A DNA stretch of 64,000 nucleotides from Bacteroidota bacterium (lineage in GTDB: Bacteria; Bacteroidota; Rhodothermia; Rhodothermales; UBA10348): contig JAJCYQ010000046.1 of NCBI GenBank assembly GCA_029262835.1, positions 78,714 through 142,713 on the forward strand, given 5' to 3'. Under the pieces are notes generated by a model. It was not told where the DNA came from, searched no databases, and saw only the letters and a program-made list of their open reading frames with translations. Made by a program: the position numbers and the translations under genes. Below, in pieces: positions 43,050 through 52,977 of the stretch (within the stretch, counting starts at the first letter, position 1; each line of letters starts with the position of its first letter).

Positions 43050-45814
43050 TGACACAACGTACTGTGCTCATGATGCTGTTGGCGGCCGCGGTACACACCG
43101 CGGCCGCCTTCGGTGTCAACTCGTCGCCGACGCGTGATGGCTCCGATGCCATCTATGGGAAAATTGCCGGAACGGTCGTGGACGCAGCCACGGGCACGCC
43201 ACTTCCCGGCGTGAACGTGATCGTGGAGGGTACGACCCAGGGGGCCTCGACGAACGCCGAGGGCGAGTACGTGATATTGAGGTTGTCGCCGGGGACGTAT
43301 ACGATCCGGGCGCAGTTCATCGGATTCGCCACACAGGTGGTGGAGAATGTTCAGGTCGAGCTCGACCAGACGACGCGCATTGATTTTGAGATGCGGGAAG
43401 AGGTGTTTGAAGGGGAGGAGGTAGTGGTCGTCGCGGAGCGCGACATTGTCGAAATGGATCGCACGACGACAACGTCGGTTGTCAACGCAGAGCAGCTGCA
43501 AGCGCTTCCGGTGACGGGTATCAGCGACGCCATCAACCTGCAGGCTGGCGTCGTTGATGGACGTTTCCGCGGTGGTCGCAGTGGCGAGGTGGCTTACCTC
43601 GTGAACGGCGTTCCGATCAACAACGCATTCAACAACCAGGCGGCGTTTGAGATCGAACAGAATATGGTGTCCACGCTGCAGGTCATCAGCGGGGTATTCA
43701 ATGCCGAGTTTGGGCAGGCACAGTCAGGAGTCGTCAATATCGTCACGAAGGACGTACCCTCTGAGTGGAGTGGGCGCTTTCTGGCCTACGCTGGGACGCT
43801 GGTCTCCGGGCGGAAACAGGAGTTTGTGAATCGGACAACCGGCCCGGGTTCGAGCCTGTCGGTCAACGACTTCGAATCGCGCCGGTATACCTTCTCGGAA
43901 ATGGCGCCGACCGACAACCTGACCGACGTGCAGTTTTCCTTTGGCGGGCCGCTTCTCAGGGACAGGCTGGGCGTCCAGGTGACAGCTCGGCGCATTGAAG
44001 ACAAAGGACATCTGTTCGGACGGGATCTGTTTGCCCCATCGGACTCTTCTACCGGACTGACGACGGGACGCGACCCATCGACCTGGAATATAGAGTCGAC
44101 AGGTAGCGGCGATTTTGCGTCCATGGGCACGAATGAGCGCGTTTCTGTAAATCTCGGTCTGACGGCGCGCGTGTCGTCCACGGCGAAATTGGATTACAAT
44201 CTGTTCTGGCAGGACGGAGAGTTTGATCCGTTCAGCCACAACGCCAAATATGTCCCGGACGGACTGAATACAGGCAAGTTCGGCAGCCAGACGCACATTG
44301 CTTCTTTCCGCTATACAATTGGTGCACGCTCATTCGGAAAAGTGTCCTACAGCCTGCTCAGGGACAAGTTTGACAGCTATCTGTTCGAGGACCCGACCGA
44401 CTCCCGTATCCAGTTTCCCCAGAATCGGAATCTGGAGGGACAGAATGCATTCGATGTGGGCGGAAACGATATGTTCACGGACGACCAGTTGACGGTTACG
44501 CATACAGTGCTGGCCGATTTCTCCAGTCAGGTCAACAATCAACACCTCGTCAAGGGTGGGATCATGACCCGGCTGCACCGTCTGGATAACCGGAGCTTCG
44601 GGATTGAGCGCTCAGCGCGTACCAACAACCAGCCGCAGATTTCGCCCGACCGGTTCGCAGACAACCGGTTGGACGTGCGGCCAAAAGAGTTCTCCGCCTA
44701 TATCCAGGACAAAATGGAGTTCACCGGCCTCATTGTAAATGCTGGCCTCCGCTTCGACTATTTCGATGCGGATTTCGATATTCCTGTCGATTGGCGGCAG
44801 GCAGAGGCCACCTATATCACCGATCAGTCCAATCCGTCCGATTCGCTGCTCAACAGGAAGTCGGCCGACCCGGAAATTCAGCTCAGCCCACGCATTGGCA
44901 TTGCGTTTCCGATTTCCGCAACGGGTGTCATGCGCTTTTCGGCGGGGCTGTTCTTCCAGGTCCCTCAACTCAGCCTGCTGTACACGAATCCGGAATTCGA
45001 GGTCAACCCACAGGCGGGCTCGAATCAGTTCGGGAATGCATCGCTTGAGCCGGAGCGGACATTGGCTTTCGAAGTCGGGTTGCAGCAGGGATTGACAGAA
45101 GAGATCGCGCTCGAGCTCACCATCTTTTCCAAGGACGTCCGCAATCTGACGGGGCAGGAAATCCTTCGAACGCCTACAGGCGACTTCGCAGTACGCTGGA
45201 TCAACCGGGATTACGGTACGGTGCGTGGTCTGACGTTCTCGATGTTTGACCGTCCCGGTGGACGACTCAGCTGGACCTTTGATTACACCCTCCAGTTCGC
45301 TGAGGGCACCGCGTCCGATCCCGGAGAGGCCTTCGGTCGTCAGCAGTCCGGTCTGGACGCCATTCTGTCTCTGCAGCGGCTCAACTGGGATCGCCGTCAC
45401 GTGTTCAATGCCACGGTCACCGTGGTACCGGTAACGGGCTGGACGCTTACGTTCATAAACCGCCTGCGCTCCGGGGAACCCTACACCACCACGCGCAATT
45501 TTGTCCGCTCCACGATTCCGAACAATGAGGACCGACCGCTTCAGTTCTGGACGGACCTGCGGAGTTTCTACAAGCCGCCGTTCATCAAGCAGGACGTACA
45601 GCTGTTCGTGCAGGTGCAGAATCTATTCGACAACCTTGTGGAGTTCGCCGTGTATTCGTCGACGGGTCGCTCGGATGAATCGCTTGAAAAAGAACAGTTC
45701 CGCAGAACGGGCGCACAGGTCGGAGGCCTGAACTCGCTCGATGAATTCTTCTTCCGCCAGGACTGGTTCGGATCACCACGTGAAGTCAGCGTGGGTTTTC
45801 AACTCAATTTTTGA
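43049..45814 (+). CDS. TonB-dependent receptor, probable beta-glucan oligosaccharide uptake
   Basis: This 921-residue outer-membrane receptor has a signal peptide, a CarboxypepD_reg-like domain (about 36-118, GTVVDAATGTPLPGVNVIVE), a plug (about 125-240, AYLVNGVPINNAFNNQ) and a long barrel ending VSVGFQLNF. It overlaps the preceding gene by one base (TAATG). There is no SusD-like gene and no classical SusC outer-membrane signature, so it is a TonB receptor outside the SusCD group. Operon position downstream of operators 4 and 5 and near GH16/GH3 enzymes suggests that it imports beta-glucan fragments. Confidence 0.93.
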   Translation: MTQRTVLMMLLAAAVHTAAAFGVNSSPTRDGSDAIYGKIAGTVVDAATGTPLPGVNVIVEGTTQGASTNAEGEYVILRLSPGTYTIRAQFIGFATQVVENVQVELDQTTRIDFEMREEVFEGEEVVVVAERDIVEMDRTTTTSVVNAEQLQALPVTGISDAINLQAGVVDGRFRGGRSGEVAYLVNGVPINNAFNNQAAFEIEQNMVSTLQVISGVFNAEFGQAQSGVVNIVTKDVPSEWSGRFLAYAGTLVSGRKQEFVNRTTGPGSSLSVNDFESRRYTFSEMAPTDNLTDVQFSFGGPLLRDRLGVQVTARRIEDKGHLFGRDLFAPSDSSTGLTTGRDPSTWNIESTGSGDFASMGTNERVSVNLGLTARVSSTAKLDYNLFWQDGEFDPFSHNAKYVPDGLNTGKFGSQTHIASFRYTIGARSFGKVSYSLLRDKFDSYLFEDPTDSRIQFPQNRNLEGQNAFDVGGNDMFTDDQLTVTHTVLADFSSQVNNQHLVKGGIMTRLHRLDNRSFGIERSARTNNQPQISPDRFADNRLDVRPKEFSAYIQDKMEFTGLIVNAGLRFDYFDADFDIPVDWRQAEATYITDQSNPSDSLLNRKSADPEIQLSPRIGIAFPISATGVMRFSAGLFFQVPQLSLLYTNPEFEVNPQAGSNQFGNASLEPERTLAFEVGLQQGLTEEIALELTIFSKDVRNLTGQEILRTPTGDFAVRWINRDYGTVRGLTFSMFDRPGGRLSWTFDYTLQFAEGTASDPGEAFGRQQSGLDAILSLQRLNWDRRHVFNATVTVVPVTGWTLTFINRLRSGEPYTTTRNFVRSTIPNNEDRPLQFWTDLRSFYKPPFIKQDVQLFVQVQNLFDNLVEFAVYSSTGRSDESLEKEQFRRTGAQVGGLNSLDEFFFRQDWFGSPREVSVGFQLNF

Positions 45815-45833
45815 TGCCATGGGGCATGCCTTC

Positions 45834-48800
45834 ATGAATCGCTTCTTTCTTTCCGGGATTGGTTTTGCACTGGTCCTGGTGCTGTCTTTAGTAGATGGTG
45901 TCCTGGCGCAGCGCGCCATTCCTTCTGAATTCCGAGGTCAGGAGTCGCGTATTGCCCGCGGCATTCTTGACGGAAATCTGATCGAGACGAACTTCCGGAA
46001 TCATGGCGAACTGGCCCGGTGGAACGATCTGCCCTGGGGCGTCTGGCCACGTGGCATCGGCGGCCGGCACATCGACGGCGTGGGCGTCATGGCAGCTGGA
46101 CGCGTGCCAGCGGAAAGACAGAAGTGGCCGTTTTTTGGAGGCCTACCCGATACGCTCGTCAACCCGGTGATCCTGACGTACCGGGATGCCGGAAAACGAT
46201 TGGGACCGAGCGGAAATATCTGGGGGTGGTTACCACTTGGTGGATTCCACAACCCGAATCGGATCAATTCGCTGGGACAGTTGGAACCGGTGCCAGCGCT
46301 GAGCGATGACCCGAGTTCCTGGCCGGACTTCTGGCCAGACAGGCTGGACAGCGCGACAGACCCGGGCTGGCGCGGTCAGTGGAATGGGTTTTTTGGACGG
46401 GGCGTATTCAATGCGGATCTGGAAAGCTTCTATGTAATGGATGACTATTCGGATCGGGAATACCACGTATCGCCCGATGGACAGCCGTTCAGCCAGTATG
46501 GCGTGTTCTATCCGACGCCGTCCGACTCAACCGTTGGCGGGATGGGCCTCCAGACGCAGGTCCGCATTTTCCAGTGGGCCAACATCCTGGCAGAAGACAC
46601 TATGTTTCTGCTCTACAGGATCACGAACACGTCGGAAACCGATTACAGGTTCAATCTGGCGGGAGACCAGGGCATGTTCTTCAGCCAGGTCATGGATTAT
46701 GGTCTTGGCAACGAAGAGGGCGACGAGAACGCCAGCTTCAACGCGCAGGAGGACGTCACGTTTGGTTGGGACCAGGACGGTATTGGGCAACGTCAGGATG
46801 GCACGCTGTATGAGCTGGGGTACACCGGCTTTGCCTTCCTGGAAAGTCCCTCCCGTAGCACGGATGGCCTTGACAACGACGAGGATGGTATCACGGATGA
46901 GCAGCGATTCGGCGGGCCTGGTACGCTGATCGAAGGGCAGGATGCCATTCGGCAGTTCGTAACGGCGAACTACAATTTGACACTTTTTGAGCGATTCAAC
47001 GGCCCCATTGAGGAACGGGCGGCCTATGTAGCGGGTCGCTGGTGGACTGGAGATGAAAATCTCGACTGGGTCGGCTTCTCGGACGACAACGGCAACGGTG
47101 TGTGGGACCAGGGCGAAGCGGTCAACAATGACGTGGGCGCCGATGGCAAGGGGCCTTTTGACCTGGATTATCCAGGCCCTGATGCTGGCGAGGCGAATGG
47201 TATCCCGGACCAGGGCGAGCCCAACTTCGATGAACTCGACGTGGATGAGTCGGACATGATTGGCCTCACCGGATTTGACCTGTCATCGCGGCCGTTCTAC
47301 GAGAACGGCGACAACATGCGCGACGACACGTGGATGTTTGACCGCATTCTGAACTTTGCGCAGTTCCCCCTCGGTACGCCCGCCGATGCGTTTGAGGCCG
47401 ATATCGAACCCTTCCTGTTGTTTGTCTCAGGACCTGTCAACCTGTTCGCCGGGCAGACGGACTTTTTCTCTACCGCCTGGATATTTGGAGAGGATGAACA
47501 GGACTTCTTCAAGAATCGGCGCACGGTCCAGAATATCTACAACGCAGATTACAACTTCGCCCAGGCACCGTTTACGCCCACGCTGTCCGCCATCGCCGGA
47601 GATGGACGCGTCGTACTTACGTGGGATACGCTTGCTGTGGCGAGTTTCGACCGGTTCAGCCAGGAGTTTGACTTCGAGGGCTTCAGGCTTTACAAGGGAA
47701 CCGATCCACTCCTCTCTGATGCGCGCACCATTACCAATGTGGATGGCACGCCTACGTTTTTCAAGCCGATCGCACAATGGGACCTGGACAATGATATCGG
47801 TGGCCCAATACCAGTTCTGGAGGGCGAGGCCGTGTTCGACATGGGCGAAAACACCGGGCTTTCCTTCTCGTACGTGGACGACGACGTAACGAACGGTCTG
47901 ACATATTACTACGCGCTCGTAGCCTATGATCGGGGCATTGAATCGGATGGCGAGTTGTCTATTGACCCGCAGGAAAACGTGTTCAATATATCGGTAGACC
48001 TGGCTGGAAACGTACAGGGCGTTTCGCAGAATGCGGCGATCGTTGTTCCCAGGTCCCGTCCAGCAGGTCTGGTAGATGGTGTTGTGAATGAGGACCTGTC
48101 GCGCGTTACAGAGGGTGTTGGATCCGGTTCGCTGAATGTCCGTGTTCTTGCCAACAATGATCTGGTTCCTGACAATCCGTACCGGGTACGCCTCTACAGC
48201 CGCGACGACGAGAACGATGCGACGGATCTGGTCGAGACATGGGCCTACGACATTCTGGATATGGGCACGGGCGAACTCCGCGTGGCCAAGTCCGAGCTGG
48301 TACCTGTTTCGCCGATGGTCGACGGGTTCGTAGTAGAAATCAACAACATCGAAAATGTACCTGGCCAGGTCCTGCTCGATGGGGAGAGGACTGGATTTGT
48401 GGGCAGTCCGGGTACCAGTTCTGAACTGATCAGCCTGGATGCAGGGACGCTCGATGGCGTCGGGTCGAACTGGGTCGCGAGCGTCAAGGCCGATACCACA
48501 GGCCTCGCAGTGCCCTCACCAGATGACTACGAGTTGCGCTGGGTGGACCCCGTCGACTCGCTGTATACGCCACCCAGGTTTGGCATTGGGTTCCTGACAA
48601 CGCCGGTTCCGGTTTTTCCGTTCAATGCAACTACGGGGGAGCCGGTAGAACTTCTGCTGCGCGATGAGAACAACAACCGGGAGTTGGACATCGACGACAC
48701 CTTCCTGATCTCGGAGAGAGACGGGTTTCAGCGCAAATTCCGGTACCGGATTTCGTTCAATGTGGCCGGGGGAGCTGCATCGGATGAGCCCGATCCTGGA

Positions 48801-49214
48801 GCCGTACTCCGGATAACTCCCATCCGGGAGTTCCAGACTGGTGATTTCTTCCAGTTCACGCTCAAGGGAAGCGAAATCGACACCGATCTGGCCCGGCAGG
48901 AATTGGATGACATTGGCGTCGTGCCGAATCCATACGTCGGGGCATCGGCCTTTGAGCAGCGTAGCCAGATTTCGGGTCGCGGTGAGCGCCGCCTGCAGTT
49001 CATCAACCTGCCCCGTCAGTGCACCATCACGATTTTCAATATCCGGGGGGAAGTGGTCGATGTGATTGAGCACTTTACAGCCGAAGACAATGGATCCGCG
49101 TTCTGGGACCTGCGCACTTCCGGTGACCAGGATGCCGCCTATGGTGTCTACATCTTCCATGTTGAGGCACCCGGAGTGGGTGAGCACGTGGGTAAATTTG
49201 CCATCGTGAAATGA
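45834..49214 (+). CDS. Very large secreted protein with T9SS-like C-terminal domain
   Basis: From the ATG at 45834 (MNRFFLSGIGFALVL) the product is 1126 residues; another ATG at 45819 is possible. After a signal peptide, long beta-rich regions contain a calcium-loop-like DGLDNDEDGITDEQ and a DDNGNGVWDQGE stretch. Fibronectin-III-like domains occupy about 595-720. The end, starting near PNPYVGASAF and finishing VGKFAIVK, has the T9SS/FlgD-like sorting pattern. No enzyme motif is recognised. It lies between the TonB receptor and a PorV/PorQ protein with near-zero spacing, so it is probably a surface component of the same complex. Confidence 0.82.
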   Translation: MNRFFLSGIGFALVLVLSLVDGVLAQRAIPSEFRGQESRIARGILDGNLIETNFRNHGELARWNDLPWGVWPRGIGGRHIDGVGVMAAGRVPAERQKWPFFGGLPDTLVNPVILTYRDAGKRLGPSGNIWGWLPLGGFHNPNRINSLGQLEPVPALSDDPSSWPDFWPDRLDSATDPGWRGQWNGFFGRGVFNADLESFYVMDDYSDREYHVSPDGQPFSQYGVFYPTPSDSTVGGMGLQTQVRIFQWANILAEDTMFLLYRITNTSETDYRFNLAGDQGMFFSQVMDYGLGNEEGDENASFNAQEDVTFGWDQDGIGQRQDGTLYELGYTGFAFLESPSRSTDGLDNDEDGITDEQRFGGPGTLIEGQDAIRQFVTANYNLTLFERFNGPIEERAAYVAGRWWTGDENLDWVGFSDDNGNGVWDQGEAVNNDVGADGKGPFDLDYPGPDAGEANGIPDQGEPNFDELDVDESDMIGLTGFDLSSRPFYENGDNMRDDTWMFDRILNFAQFPLGTPADAFEADIEPFLLFVSGPVNLFAGQTDFFSTAWIFGEDEQDFFKNRRTVQNIYNADYNFAQAPFTPTLSAIAGDGRVVLTWDTLAVASFDRFSQEFDFEGFRLYKGTDPLLSDARTITNVDGTPTFFKPIAQWDLDNDIGGPIPVLEGEAVFDMGENTGLSFSYVDDDVTNGLTYYYALVAYDRGIESDGELSIDPQENVFNISVDLAGNVQGVSQNAAIVVPRSRPAGLVDGVVNEDLSRVTEGVGSGSLNVRVLANNDLVPDNPYRVRLYSRDDENDATDLVETWAYDILDMGTGELRVAKSELVPVSPMVDGFVVEINNIENVPGQVLLDGERTGFVGSPGTSSELISLDAGTLDGVGSNWVASVKADTTGLAVPSPDDYELRWVDPVDSLYTPPRFGIGFLTTPVPVFPFNATTGEPVELLLRDENNNRELDIDDTFLISERDGFQRKFRYRISFNVAGGAASDEPDPGAVLRITPIREFQTGDFFQFTLKGSEIDTDLARQELDDIGVVPNPYVGASAFEQRSQISGRGERRLQFINLPRQCTITIFNIRGEVVDVIEHFTAEDNGSAFWDLRTSGDQDAAYGVYIFHVEAPGVGEHVGKFAIVK

Positions 49215-50254
49215 GGAGTCTGACCATGCACCACTGGTTCGTATTCATTCTGGTTGCACTCGTTGCGGTGCCTGCAGCGGGGCAGAGTCGTGTGGGCACG
49301 ACCGCGGCTCCGTTTTTGACGCTGGCAACGGGAGCCCGCGGGGCATCGCTTGGAAATGCGTACACGTCCATAGCCACCGGTCCCGACGCCCTTTTCTGGA
49401 ATCCTGGAGGTATTGCGCGCCCCTACCGGGATTCGCACCGGGGTGGTCTCTTTTTCTCGAACAACCAGTGGGTGGCTGGAATTGACTACAATGCGGCCGC
49501 GCTGACGCTGCCCGTCACGAATACCGGTGTTGTTGGACTCAGTCTGGCGTTCGTCGACTATGGTGACATGGATGTACGAACGGTCAGCCAGCCGGAGGGC
49601 ACCGGAGAAACGTTCACGGCAAACGATTTAAGCATCGGCGTGTCCTATGCCATGCCGCTCACCGATGCCTTTTACTTCGGTGGCACGACCAAGCTTATAC
49701 GCCAGTCGATCCGGGACATGACGGCAACTACCGGTGCGGTCGACATTGGATTTGTGCTCGTCACCAAGTACATGAACGGCATGACGGTCGCTGCATCCAT
49801 CATGAACTTCGGTGGCAAGATGCAGATGGACGGGATCAATTCCGAATTGACCGTGGATGTCGATGCGCAGAACAGTGGAAGCAACGAGAGCATTCCGGCG
49901 CGCATCAAAATGGACAGTTGGGACTTGCCGCTTTCTTTCAAGTTCGGTGTCGCCCTTCCGGTTGTGTCGACATCGGACGTCACGCTCACGCTGCTCGCCG
50001 ATGCCAATCAGACAAACGACAACAACCTGAACGCCGACCTGGGTGCTCAGTTGGAATATCAGACGCGCATGCTCACGTTCGATGCCCGCATGGGATACAA
50101 GGATGCCGGCGTCGACAATGTCGATTCGCATTTCTCGTACGGATCGGGGCTTGATGTCCAACTTTCCGGGGTCCGCTTCGGATTTGATTTTGCGCTCGTT
50201 CCGTTCGACCTTTTGGGAAATACGCGAATGATCGACTTCCGTATCTATTTCTGA
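49211..50254 (+). CDS. PorV/PorQ family outer-membrane protein
   Basis: The 347-residue barrel protein shows the family start after the signal peptide: FLTLATGARGASLGNAYTSI followed by ATGPDALFWNPGGIAR. PorV and PorQ are FadL-like barrels that shuttle T9SS cargo to the attachment complex. The gene overlaps the end of the large secreted protein (ATGA), which suggests that this copy serves that protein and perhaps the T9SS-tailed protein at 40821. This may be a locus-specific paralogue rather than the housekeeping PorV. Confidence 0.9.
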   Translation: MRSLTMHHWFVFILVALVAVPAAGQSRVGTTAAPFLTLATGARGASLGNAYTSIATGPDALFWNPGGIARPYRDSHRGGLFFSNNQWVAGIDYNAAALTLPVTNTGVVGLSLAFVDYGDMDVRTVSQPEGTGETFTANDLSIGVSYAMPLTDAFYFGGTTKLIRQSIRDMTATTGAVDIGFVLVTKYMNGMTVAASIMNFGGKMQMDGINSELTVDVDAQNSGSNESIPARIKMDSWDLPLSFKFGVALPVVSTSDVTLTLLADANQTNDNNLNADLGAQLEYQTRMLTFDARMGYKDAGVDNVDSHFSYGSGLDVQLSGVRFGFDFALVPFDLLGNTRMIDFRIYF

Positions 50255-50266
50255 TTCCCTGGTACC

Positions 50267-51949
50267 ATGAGGCGAGTGGCAGCGGTGTTCGTGCTGGCCG
50301 TCTGCCTGTGCGCAGCCGTGCTTGCAGGCGGATGTTCGGGTGAGGAACAGCGTGATGCTTCGGGCACCACGCCAGCAGGCCCGGGTCCTGATGCCGATCC
50401 GCGCGTGCTGGCCGTTGTGGAAGGAGAGGCCGTGACGGTAAGCTGGTTCGAACAGACCTACATCGACCTGCTGGTTCGATCGGGCGGCAACGATACCGCT
50501 CAGAACAGATGGGCACACCTCGACTACCTGATTGACAGCATCCTGCTGGCCGACGCCTTCGAGCGCACAGAGGCGGCTGAATCGGACGACTTCCAGCAAT
50601 TCGTGCGGCGCGTCGAGAGAGAGGAATTGGGCTCGCGTTTTTTTGAGACCGGTCTGATAGATACCATGTCGGCGCCGACGGAAGAACAGATCAGACAGGC
50701 TTTCCGTCGATCCAGGGAGAAGGCGGTTGTGCGTCACCTCTTTTTCACCTCACCCGTGGAGGCGGAGGCCTCCTGGAAGCGGCTTGAAGCAGGAACGCCA
50801 TTCCCGGAAGAGGCCCGAAGGGTCTACGGACTCGCGGAGATTGATTCTATGGCGGGCTACCTGGGCGCGATCGGCTATTATTCCATGGACGATGCGTTCG
50901 CCGAGGCGGCCTGGGAGCTTTCGCCCGGTTCATGGTCTCGCCCGGTCAGGACGCGGTTCGGGTGGCACATCATCCTGCTCGATCAGCTTGTGACGTCGCC
51001 CCTGCTTACAGAATCCCAGTACCAGATGGCGCGTCCGGGTATTTCCAGCCAATACAGGCTCCGGCGTCGGCGCCTGGAGGGCGATACCTTCGTGCGGCGC
51101 TTCATGGAGGCACGTGGAGTGGAAGTCAACGCGGCGGCCATTACCGCTCTGTCCGGGCTTATTCAGGAGTTGGATCCAGCCGCTGGAGATCCGAGCGGGG
51201 TGACGCCAGCGCTCGAGTCCGAGACACTGGCCGCCGAGATTGACGAAAACGTCGTACTGGCCACGTATGAATGGGAGGGTGATCGGGCGGCCTTCACGGC
51301 GGGGGAGTATGCTTTCTGGCTGGAGTCGCTCCCGCAGAGGGAGGCGCGTGAACGCACGGCGGCATCTGTGGGCCGCGCACTCCGGAATGAAGTGCTGGCG
51401 CGTGCCGCTGCCGAGCAGGGATTGCGCGACGCGGAGTGGGAGACGGAGGTTCGTCGCCGCGTGCTGCTAGAATCGGCGACGCGCATGCGCCGCGGGCTTC
51501 GCACGGACATATCGAATATCGATACCCTGCTCATTCGGCAGGCCTACGAACGCCTGGGCCTCGCTGATCGAACGCTCCGAACGGCTACGTTCCAGGCAGC
51601 CACGTTTGCCTCGAGGCAGGAGGCGGAGAAGGCCCTCGAGCGTGGCGTCACGTGGACCGAGTCGTATATCGACGAGCGACTGGAAGACATTCCCGAGTGG
51701 AATCCATGGGCGTGGACGTTGCCCCTCGGACAGCCGACCGTCGTCGGGCGAACGGAGGACTGGGCCGTAATCCGGGTTTCGAACCGCAACGCGAAGCCCG
51801 TATCGTGGGAGCGTCACCGGGACGAGCTGACGCGGGAGCTCGCTCCCCGTGTTCGCGAGTTCGAAGCCGTGCGTGCGCTACGAAAAGACGCGACAATACG
51901 GGTCGATACGACGTTATTCCTTGAAATACTGCCGCCCCCGCCGCCGTGA
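50267..51949 (+). CDS. Parvulin-type peptidylprolyl isomerase lipoprotein
   Basis: The 560-residue protein has a lipoprotein signal (LAGGCSGEE, Cys23), an N-terminal SurA-like helical chaperone region and one parvulin (PpiC) domain at about 145-245, ending in VRTRFGWHIILLDQL. The C-terminal ~300 residues are helical and may include a second degenerate parvulin-like part. Such proteins help outer-membrane barrels fold. It follows the PorV/PorQ gene by 12 bases and could assist the TonB receptor and PorV/PorQ products of the same operon. It is convergent with the second GH16 gene. Confidence 0.9.
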   Translation: MRRVAAVFVLAVCLCAAVLAGGCSGEEQRDASGTTPAGPGPDADPRVLAVVEGEAVTVSWFEQTYIDLLVRSGGNDTAQNRWAHLDYLIDSILLADAFERTEAAESDDFQQFVRRVEREELGSRFFETGLIDTMSAPTEEQIRQAFRRSREKAVVRHLFFTSPVEAEASWKRLEAGTPFPEEARRVYGLAEIDSMAGYLGAIGYYSMDDAFAEAAWELSPGSWSRPVRTRFGWHIILLDQLVTSPLLTESQYQMARPGISSQYRLRRRRLEGDTFVRRFMEARGVEVNAAAITALSGLIQELDPAAGDPSGVTPALESETLAAEIDENVVLATYEWEGDRAAFTAGEYAFWLESLPQREARERTAASVGRALRNEVLARAAAEQGLRDAEWETEVRRRVLLESATRMRRGLRTDISNIDTLLIRQAYERLGLADRTLRTATFQAATFASRQEAEKALERGVTWTESYIDERLEDIPEWNPWAWTLPLGQPTVVGRTEDWAVIRVSNRNAKPVSWERHRDELTRELAPRVREFEAVRALRKDATIRVDTTLFLEILPPPPP

Positions 51950-51988
51950 GTGGGCTTCTGTAGCAGGGCGCGTCGACAGGCCCAGGAA

Positions 51989-52960
51989 TCAATCCAGTGG
52001 CGCCCAGACCCGGACCCAGTCCACATGCATGTAGACGCCGCCTTCCCGGATCAGTGCCACGGTTTCGGCAGGCAGGCCGTTGTAGGGCGTTTCAATACCA
52101 TTGGTCTTGAAGGGATAGGCACCGCCGAGCGCTACGTTCAGGATCAGATACTTGGGCGTGTCGAACCGCCAGGGGCCATAGTGCTCGACCATGGGCCTCG
52201 TGACGCGATAAATCAGACGGTCATCAATGAAAAACTCGATCCTGTCGCGTGTCCACTCGACAGCATAGACGCGCCAGTCCGTGACATCCTCACCATCCGG
52301 GAAAAAGTACTTGTTGACGAGTGGCGTCTCGCCCGAGTACCCCGGGCCGTGCAGGGCAACCGCCGTCCAGTCATTTTCCCCAACGTATTCCATGATGTCG
52401 ATTTCCCCGGTATCGGGCCAAGAGCCGTTGCCCAGCAACCAGAAGGCGGGCCAGACGCCTTCGGCGTCCGGCATCCGTATGCGCGCCTCAGCGCGGCCAT
52501 ATGTGAAATCGAACCGGTCGCGGGTGTTGATGCGGCCCGAGACGAAGTCAGCGATGCGGCCCGTGGGCGCCTCGAACCCGGCACGGAAATGGGGTTCGAG
52601 GACCAGAAAGCCGTCATCTGCGCCAGGCGTGGAACCATCCGCTTCAAACCGAATGGTTGACGCGTCATCGATATAGATCTGTTGTTCGTTGTTGACCCAG
52701 AACGCAGGACCTTCGACGTTCCATTTCGTGCGGTCCAGTGCGCTCTCGTCGAAGTCATCAGAAAACAGCAACGTGCGGTCGACCATGGTGCCCGTGTCCG
52801 CTCCCGAGTCAGCATTGGTGTCCGTGTCCGCTTCGGTGAGCGCGCAACCCGTGAGCAGGAGGGCGACGAGGACAAGTGCGGTCAGGGCGAAGGGACGCAA
52901 GGCCGCGATCTGGATGGCAGGGAGCATTCGGGCAGTGGTGAGGTAAGAATGCGGGATCAT
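51989..52960 (-). CDS. GH16 beta-glucanase lipoprotein
   Basis: The 323-residue lipoprotein (LTGC, Cys39) is a compact GH16 enzyme with catalytic GEIDIMEYVG: Glu186, Asp188 and Glu191. The substrate-cleft regions VWPAFWLLG and the C-terminal YMHVDWVRVW are well conserved. Lipid anchoring in the outer membrane contrasts with the T9SS-exported GH16 at 38804, giving one anchored and one exported endo-glucanase. A perfect operator core lies 18 bases upstream, so it belongs to the LacI regulon although it is on the opposite strand. Confidence 0.95.
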   Translation of the reverse strand: MIPHSYLTTARMLPAIQIAALRPFALTALVLVALLLTGCALTEADTDTNADSGADTGTMVDRTLLFSDDFDESALDRTKWNVEGPAFWVNNEQQIYIDDASTIRFEADGSTPGADDGFLVLEPHFRAGFEAPTGRIADFVSGRINTRDRFDFTYGRAEARIRMPDAEGVWPAFWLLGNGSWPDTGEIDIMEYVGENDWTAVALHGPGYSGETPLVNKYFFPDGEDVTDWRVYAVEWTRDRIEFFIDDRLIYRVTRPMVEHYGPWRFDTPKYLILNVALGGAYPFKTNGIETPYNGLPAETVALIREGGVYMHVDWVRVWAPLD

Positions 52961-52977
52961 GGCAGGCGAGTGTAGTA

